Source: CAZQYC01 sp043746555 | GTDB taxonomy: Bacteria > Pseudomonadota > Gammaproteobacteria > Steroidobacterales > Steroidobacteraceae | NCBI GenBank assembly: GCA_043746555.1 | Contig: JAYTQU010000300.1 | Span: 1-8,449, forward strand | Length of the DNA stretch: 8,449 nt | Direction: 5' to 3' | Part shown: positions 4,058 to 8,449 of the stretch, piece after piece | How positions within the stretch are numbered: the first letter of the stretch is position 1 | Layout of the letters: each line of letters starts with the position of its first letter | The notes under the pieces: generated by a model | The model's input: only the letters and a program-made list of their open reading frames with translations | The model's database searches: none | What the model was told of the DNA's origin: nothing | Position numbers and translations under genes: made by a program

Positions 4058-6910
4058 ATGGCCGAGCAGGCACAGGGGCCAGGCATGGGTTCAAATCTCG
4101 GAATCGAGAGTGCGTCCAATGCGGTTACCAATGACGCAGTCAATAATGACGCAAAGTGTCGCGCACCGATCTCTGCGCCTACCAACGACCAATCGCTCAT
4201 GGAACCCGCAGTCGTGAGCGCCGTGTCGAGCTTCCCATCTGACGTCGCGAGCGAACCCCCGCCCGTGGTGACGGAAAATTCTATCTGGTCGATTACCCGC
4301 ACAACCGGATTGAAGCAGCGTCGAACCGCCGGGTTGGATGTGCTGCTCACCAAAGCCGCCGTCGAATTTCAGCACCTGATAGTCGACAACGACGTCGAAC
4401 TCAAAGCCGATTGCGAAGCGCTGCGCGAAGCACTGGCGATCGACGCATTTTTTATTGCGCAGTTCGACGCCGATCATGAGCGCATCGAACGCGTCGTCGG
4501 TGCAGCGGGGATGTATGCCGCCTTCAATCCCGAAGTGTTACGCGGCGAACCGCTCAATGCGTTTCCCTATCTTTGGGGCCAACTCGAACCGATGCGGATT
4601 ATCGAGTTGCGCGATACGCAAACGCCGCGCGCGGAGCTCGCTCACGAAGCAGCGCGCTTCGCTCAACTCGGCATCGGCGCGGTATTACTGATCGGATTAG
4701 CTGTGAAAGGTCGCGTTTGCGGGTTCATGGCGATGTGCGCCACGCATCCGCGCGAAACCTGGGACGCGAATTTGCACTTGGCGTTGAAACTTCTCGGTGC
4801 AAGTTATGCGTCGGGTTTGGAGCGTCAGAGTTTCGAGCGGCATCTATCGAACCTCGAAGATCGCAACGACTTGGCGTTGTACAGCGCTAACGATGGACTT
4901 TGGGATTTCGATGCAGAAACCAACACCACGTATTTTTCGCCGCGCTGGCAAGTGATGTTCGGATTCGACGACGAGGATCACAAGCCGCCGCAAGATTGGC
5001 GACAATTGATTCACCCCGACGATTTGGAGCGTGTACACGGAGAACTGCGCAGCTATATTGCCGGCGAAGCGGCTTATTTCGAAAGCACGCATCGCATGCG
5101 TCATCGTAATGGTGCTTGGCGTTGGGTCGTCAGCCGCGCGACGGCGCGACGCGACGATAACGGGCGAGTGCGACGGCTCGTCGGCGTGGAACTCGACATC
5201 ACCGAGCGCAAGCGCTACGAAGATGCGCTGTTTCGCGAGAAGGAAAGCGCGCAAATCACCTTGCAATCGATTGGCGACGGCGTGATTACTACCGACGCGC
5301 GCGGTCGCGTCGATTATTTGAATCCCGTTGCCGAACAACTCACCGGTTGGGCCATCGATGACGCCTACGGCCGAACCATCGACGAAATTTTTCGCAGCTT
5401 CCACGAAGAAACCTGCGAACCGCTCGAAAATCCATTATCGGTCGCTATTCGCCGCGCGCATACCATCAAGTCCGTGCGACCCACCTTACTGATTCGTCGC
5501 GACGGCAATGAGCTCTATATCGAAACCAGCGGTTCACCGATTCGCAATGAAAGCGGCGGAATCGCCGGCGGCGTTTTAGTTTTCCATGACGTGAGCGAGA
5601 GCCGCGAACTCAATCGCAAGCTTTCGTATCACGCCAGTCACGATATTCTCACCGGCCTTGTCAATCGTCGCGAATTCGAAACACGAGTCGAGCGCGCGCT
5701 GCGGAGCGCGAAAGCACGCGAAGCGTCGTATGCGTTGCTGCACTTCGATCTCGATCAATTCAAGATCATCAACGATAACTGCGGCCACAACGCGGGCGAT
5801 GCCTTGCTCGGGCAAGTGGCGGGATTGCTGAAATCCAAAATTCGCTGGCGCGATACGGTCGCCCGATTGGGGGGCGACGATTTCGGCATTTTGCTCGAAA
5901 GCTGCTCGCGCGATGAGGCGATGCGCACTGCGGAGACCTTGCGTGAAGCGATTCGCAATTACAAATTCGTTTGGGAAGAGCGCACGTTTCGCTTGGGTGC
6001 GAGTATCGGCGTCGTTCCGGTCGCAGCCGATAGCGAAGATGCGGCCGCGTTGATGTCAGCGGCGGATAGCGCCTGCGCGGCGGCAAAAGAAGCCGGACGC
6101 AATCGCGTGTATAGCTTTCAGGAAAATGACATCGATCTCATGCGGCGACGTCGCGAAATGCAATGGGCCGCGCGCATCAACAGCGCCCTCGAAGACGCAC
6201 GCTTTGAAATACATCGGCAACTGATTCAGCCGTTGCAACGTGTCGAAGTCGGGCTGCATTACGAACTGCTACTACGTATGCGCGACGAGCAAGGGAAGTT
6301 AGTCGCGCCGGATCAATTCATCACGGCGGCCGAACGGTTCGGTATTACGCCGCAAATCGATCGCTGGGTCATCGAGAATGCCTTGCGCTGGCTGGTATCC
6401 GAAGCCGACGAACGCGAACGTCTTGGTATGTGTTCGATCAATTTGTCCGGGCAGAGTTTGGGCGACGACAAATTCCTGCCGTTCGTGATCGAACAATTTC
6501 ATCGCAGCGGGATCGACGGATCGTTGATTTGTTTCGAGATCACTGAAACGGCGGCTATCGCGAGTTTTTCGCAAGCTAATCGCTTTATTCATTCACTCAA
6601 ACAACTCGGCTGCAAATTCGCACTCGACGATTTCGGCACAGGGCTTTCGTCGTTCGGCTATCTCAAACATTTTCCCGTGGACTATTTGAAAATCGACGGC
6701 AGCTTCGTCAAAGAAATTCTTCACGACCCCATCGATCGCGAGATGGTCCGCTCCATCAACGAAATCGGTCATCTCACCGGTAAGAAAACCATTGCCGAGT
6801 TCGCCGAAAACCAGGAAATCATCGAGATGCTCCGCGGCCTCGGTGTTGACTACGCCCAAGGCTACGGCGTCGGCACGCCGCAGCGCGTACTTAAAGTGGC
6901 GAGCGCTTGA
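4058..6910 (+). CDS. GAF-PAS-PAS-GGDEF-EAL cyclic-di-GMP turnover protein
   Basis: This 950-residue cytosolic regulator has no clear signal peptide or membrane segment. The order is a low-complexity N-terminus (1-90), GAF-like domain (about 95-258), PAS with PAC (267-387, HPDD at 319-322, DITERK at 380-385), second PAS (about 395-518), GGDEF (about 525-687) and EAL (about 700-942). The cyclase motif is GGDDF (605-609) instead of GGDEF, with a product-inhibition RxxD site RWRD (596-599). The EAL motif reads YELLLRM with E736 kept. Other phosphodiesterase residues are present: N795 in INLSG, E827 and E830 in FEITE, D857-D858 in DDFGTG, K878 in LKIDG, E914, and Q934 in QGY. It should at least hydrolyse c-di-GMP to pGpG; whether it also makes c-di-GMP is unclear. 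ATG 4058 gives the longest protein. ATG 4085 (941 residues) has a better placed AGGGG (4074-4078, 6-base spacing). Confidence 0.95.
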   Translation: MAEQAQGPGMGSNLGIESASNAVTNDAVNNDAKCRAPISAPTNDQSLMEPAVVSAVSSFPSDVASEPPPVVTENSIWSITRTTGLKQRRTAGLDVLLTKAAVEFQHLIVDNDVELKADCEALREALAIDAFFIAQFDADHERIERVVGAAGMYAAFNPEVLRGEPLNAFPYLWGQLEPMRIIELRDTQTPRAELAHEAARFAQLGIGAVLLIGLAVKGRVCGFMAMCATHPRETWDANLHLALKLLGASYASGLERQSFERHLSNLEDRNDLALYSANDGLWDFDAETNTTYFSPRWQVMFGFDDEDHKPPQDWRQLIHPDDLERVHGELRSYIAGEAAYFESTHRMRHRNGAWRWVVSRATARRDDNGRVRRLVGVELDITERKRYEDALFREKESAQITLQSIGDGVITTDARGRVDYLNPVAEQLTGWAIDDAYGRTIDEIFRSFHEETCEPLENPLSVAIRRAHTIKSVRPTLLIRRDGNELYIETSGSPIRNESGGIAGGVLVFHDVSESRELNRKLSYHASHDILTGLVNRREFETRVERALRSAKAREASYALLHFDLDQFKIINDNCGHNAGDALLGQVAGLLKSKIRWRDTVARLGGDDFGILLESCSRDEAMRTAETLREAIRNYKFVWEERTFRLGASIGVVPVAADSEDAAALMSAADSACAAAKEAGRNRVYSFQENDIDLMRRRREMQWAARINSALEDARFEIHRQLIQPLQRVEVGLHYELLLRMRDEQGKLVAPDQFITAAERFGITPQIDRWVIENALRWLVSEADERERLGMCSINLSGQSLGDDKFLPFVIEQFHRSGIDGSLICFEITETAAIASFSQANRFIHSLKQLGCKFALDDFGTGLSSFGYLKHFPVDYLKIDGSFVKEILHDPIDREMVRSINEIGHLTGKKTIAEFAENQEIIEMLRGLGVDYAQGYGVGTPQRVLKVASA
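4130..4153 (+). repeat. 15-bp imperfect duplication in the N-terminal coding region
   Basis: AATGACGCA occurs at 4130-4138 and again at 4145-4153, 15 bases apart and in frame, so the protein reads VTNDA followed by VNNDA (residues 23-32). It lies in the unstructured N-terminal tail of the GGDEF-EAL protein and probably reflects slippage in an unconstrained linker. Confidence 0.6.
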
Positions 6911-7003
6911 CCGCCAAGCTCGTAAAGCCCGTAGAGTTTAGTTTAGTAGACGCGCCGCTCGACTCGCGGTATTTGCTACGTCGCCAGTAAGCAGGTTGGC
7001 GGT
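6910..7003. repeat. Inverted repeat between two convergent genes
   Basis: ACCGCCAA (6910-6917) and TTGGCGGT (6996-7003) are exact reverse complements 78 bp apart. A closer partner, CGCCA (6982-6986), could pair with the TGGCG part at 6997-7001 instead. Between them CCGC (6955-6958) and GCGG (6966-6969) make a small hairpin. No T-run follows any stem, so a classic Rho-independent terminator for either the GGDEF-EAL gene or nadC is not evident here. Confidence 0.4.
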
Positions 7004-7020
7004 GAGGAAACAAATAGTAC

Positions 7021-7872
7021 TCAGTTCAACCGCATCGACAAATCCACCGCGCGCACGTGCTTAGTGAGTCCGCCGACGCTGATGAAGTCCACGCCGGTGT
7101 CGGCAACAGAACGAATTGTTTGTAACGTCATGTCGCCGGAGGCTTCTAATTCTATTTTCTTTTCGCCGCGTGATTTATTGATTTTAACGGCTTCAATCAT
7201 TTCTGCCCGAGTGAAGTTGTCGAGCAAGATGCGATCGGTGTCGGTGGCGAGCGCTTGTTGTAACTCATCTAGATTCTCCACTTCGACTTCCACCATGCGC
7301 TTGCCGGCGAGTTTTCGTGCCTGCAAAACAGCAGCCGCAATCGATCCTGCGGCGATGATGTGGTTCTCTTTCACCAAGATCGCATCGAACAATCCAATGC
7401 GATGATTGGTCCCGCCACCGCACAACACCGCATATTTTTGCGCCAAACGTAAACCGGGAAGGGTTTTGCGCGTATCGAGAATGCGGCAACCGGTGCCGTC
7501 AAGAGCATCGACGTATTGTCGCGTGATAGTCGCCGTACCGGAAAATGTTTGCACGAAGTTGAGCGCAGTGCGTTCGCCCGTGAGCAATGCGCGCGCGCGG
7601 CCATCTAATTTGCAGAGCGTTTGATTGGGCGAAATGCGGTCGCTGTCGTTGACGAGCCATTCGATCCGGACATTCGTGTCGAGTCGACGAAAGACTTCAT
7701 CGAACCACGCCCGCCCGCAAAAGATTGCGTGTTCCCGCGATATGACCTCGGCATGTTTGATCGTATCGCTCGGAATGAGCGCGGCGGTTAGATCGCCGAT
7801 GCCGACGTCTTCGGCGAGCGCACGGGCAACGGTGTCGGCAATATCAGGCGGCAGCGAAATGGACTTTGTCAT
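7021..7872 (-). CDS. nadC: Nicotinate-nucleotide pyrophosphorylase (quinolinate phosphoribosyltransferase)
   Basis: This 283-residue enzyme of de novo NAD synthesis converts quinolinate and phosphoribosyl pyrophosphate to nicotinate mononucleotide, CO2 and pyrophosphate in the cytosol. The length is normal for the family. Recognisable blocks are EDVGIGDLT (21-29), ERTALNF (100-106), TRKTLPGLR (134-142) with R135 and K136, GGGTNHRIGL (152-161) with H157 and R158, KEN (168-170), VEVEVEN (194-200), LLDNF (216-220), LEASGD (242-247) and ISVGGLTKH (264-272). ATG 7872 is chosen because the family homology begins there; the open frame further upstream is antisense-like and runs through the terminator and the neighbouring gene. 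A GAGG lies about 12 bases before the ATG, a rather long spacing. The gene points toward the GGDEF-EAL gene, and nadA and nadB are not in the window. Confidence 0.98.
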   Translation of the reverse strand: MTKSISLPPDIADTVARALAEDVGIGDLTAALIPSDTIKHAEVISREHAIFCGRAWFDEVFRRLDTNVRIEWLVNDSDRISPNQTLCKLDGRARALLTGERTALNFVQTFSGTATITRQYVDALDGTGCRILDTRKTLPGLRLAQKYAVLCGGGTNHRIGLFDAILVKENHIIAAGSIAAAVLQARKLAGKRMVEVEVENLDELQQALATDTDRILLDNFTRAEMIEAVKINKSRGEKKIELEASGDMTLQTIRSVADTGVDFISVGGLTKHVRAVDLSMRLN

Positions 7873-7900
7873 GGCGCTATTCTGCCTCAGCGGTCGATTG

Positions 7901-7935
7901 GCCGAAAAGAAAAACCCGGCGCGGAGCCGGGTTTT
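7901..7935 (-). terminator. Rho-independent terminator of the PuuD-like membrane protein gene
   Basis: AAAACCCGGC (7911-7920) and GCCGGGTTTT (7926-7935) are perfect 10-bp arms around a 5-base loop. On the minus strand the stem is followed by a T-rich run (TTTTTCTTTT, overlapping the arm), the classic form. It starts 23 bases after the stop of the upstream minus-strand gene and ends about 30-40 bases before the nadC ATG. This implies that nadC has its own promoter very close by or depends on read-through. Confidence 0.85.
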
Positions 7936-7958
7936 CCACTGCGAGTAGTTGGGTGAGA

Positions 7959-8449
7959 TTAGAACGGCAGTCCGTGAATCTGTCCCGTCATGCACATCAA
8001 CATAGGGATCGAGAGCAATGTGTTGATGCGCGATGCCATGAAAGCGACCTTGCGGGCCGATGCTTTCTGCTCGTCGGTCGCGGCGACCATCCCTAAGATC
8101 TTCTTTTGGTTGGGCCAAATGAGTACCCACACATTGAACAACATGATGGTGCCCATCCACGCGCCCAAGCCGATCACGATCATGCCCGGTTGCAGCAAGA
8201 AAGCCTTGGCGAAACCGTCCATTCCGTAGAACGCGTGGAGATAGTAAGCGCCGCTCAACCAGGTGGCGAGTGCGGCCCAGCGAAAGAACAATAAGGCTAT
8301 CGGGGCGACATACTTGCTGATTCCGGCGCCGCCGGGTCCACCCTTATCCGCCGCAGCGGCCGTCATGGCGGGAGCCTGCACAAAATTGAAGTAATACAAA
8401 AGTCCGATCCAAAGCACACCCGAGAATATGTGCACCCAACGCCCGAATT
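7959..8449 (-). CDS. PuuD-like (urate oxidase N-terminal type) membrane protein, partial
   Basis: The C-terminal 162 residues of a multi-pass membrane protein; the frame is open to the window edge, so the N-terminus lies outside. The first visible segment, GRWVHIFSGVLWIGLLYYF, is typical of the membrane domain of urate hydroxylase PuuD (Urate_ox_N family) and its short stand-alone relatives. About four hydrophobic segments are visible: the one at the edge, one around APIALLFFRWAALATWLSG, one around GMIVIGLGAWMGTIMLF, and a final INTLLSIPMLMCMTG. The polar motif IWPNQKKILG sits before the last helix and the tail ends in HGLPF. Relatives without the C-terminal cytochrome part are of unknown function and are sometimes mislabelled as a NusG antitermination protein. 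Urate oxidation should not be assumed. Family placement is from recall of sequence character. Confidence 0.75.
   Translation of the reverse strand, partial: FGRWVHIFSGVLWIGLLYYFNFVQAPAMTAAAADKGGPGGAGISKYVAPIALLFFRWAALATWLSGAYYLHAFYGMDGFAKAFLLQPGMIVIGLGAWMGTIMLFNVWVLIWPNQKKILGMVAATDEQKASARKVAFMASRINTLLSIPMLMCMTGQIHGLPF

Noticed and set aside
4844..5404. 186-codon minus-strand frame opposite the PAS domains
   Set aside because: It is the antisense shadow of the well-supported GGDEF-EAL gene, with no start signal or family signature.
7873..8160. Upstream extension of nadC
   Set aside because: It reads through the terminator and antisense-like sequence of the neighbouring gene; NadC homology begins at the ATG at 7872.

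Overview
The window looks like chromosomal DNA of a proteobacterium, most likely a gammaproteobacterium. The evidence is moderate-to-high G+C, codon use rich in CGC and GCG, a GAF-PAS-PAS-GGDEF-EAL signalling protein, and protein sequences of proteobacterial type. The genus cannot be named from sequence alone. There is no sign of phage, plasmid, insertion sequence, CRISPR array, tRNA or rRNA.

Left part (1-3740), lipid/acyl chemistry. A minus-strand gene (301-2259) encodes a fatty acyl-AMP ligase fused to a C-terminal acyl carrier domain. Head to head with it, with about 12 bp between the two likely start codons, is a plus-strand Sfp-type 4'-phosphopantetheinyl transferase (2272-2931), the type of enzyme needed to arm that carrier domain. 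A DUF374-type lysophospholipid acyltransferase-like protein (2994-3740) follows on the same strand and may be co-transcribed with it. Together they could activate, carry and transfer a fatty acyl group, but the acceptor and the product are not visible. The first 300 bases hold no convincing intact gene.

Middle part (3741-7020), signalling. A 317-bp non-coding stretch has a weak hairpin terminator, a possible extended -10 promoter and a striking 13-bp-period repeat (three GATTACAG copies). It leads into a 950-residue cyclic-di-GMP enzyme with GAF, PAS, PAS, GGDEF (variant GGDDF) and EAL (variant ELL) domains. The phosphodiesterase active-site residues all look present; the cyclase motif is slightly off consensus.

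Right part (7021-8449), minus strand. nadC (quinolinate phosphoribosyltransferase, NAD synthesis) converges on the signalling gene. Upstream of it is the C-terminal part of a multi-pass membrane protein resembling the membrane domain of urate hydroxylase PuuD, cut by the window edge. A clear Rho-independent terminator separates the two.

Most of the window is ordinary chromosomal content. The places most worth a second look are the tight divergent ligase/PPTase pair, the triple repeat ahead of the c-di-GMP gene, and the ambiguous left end.
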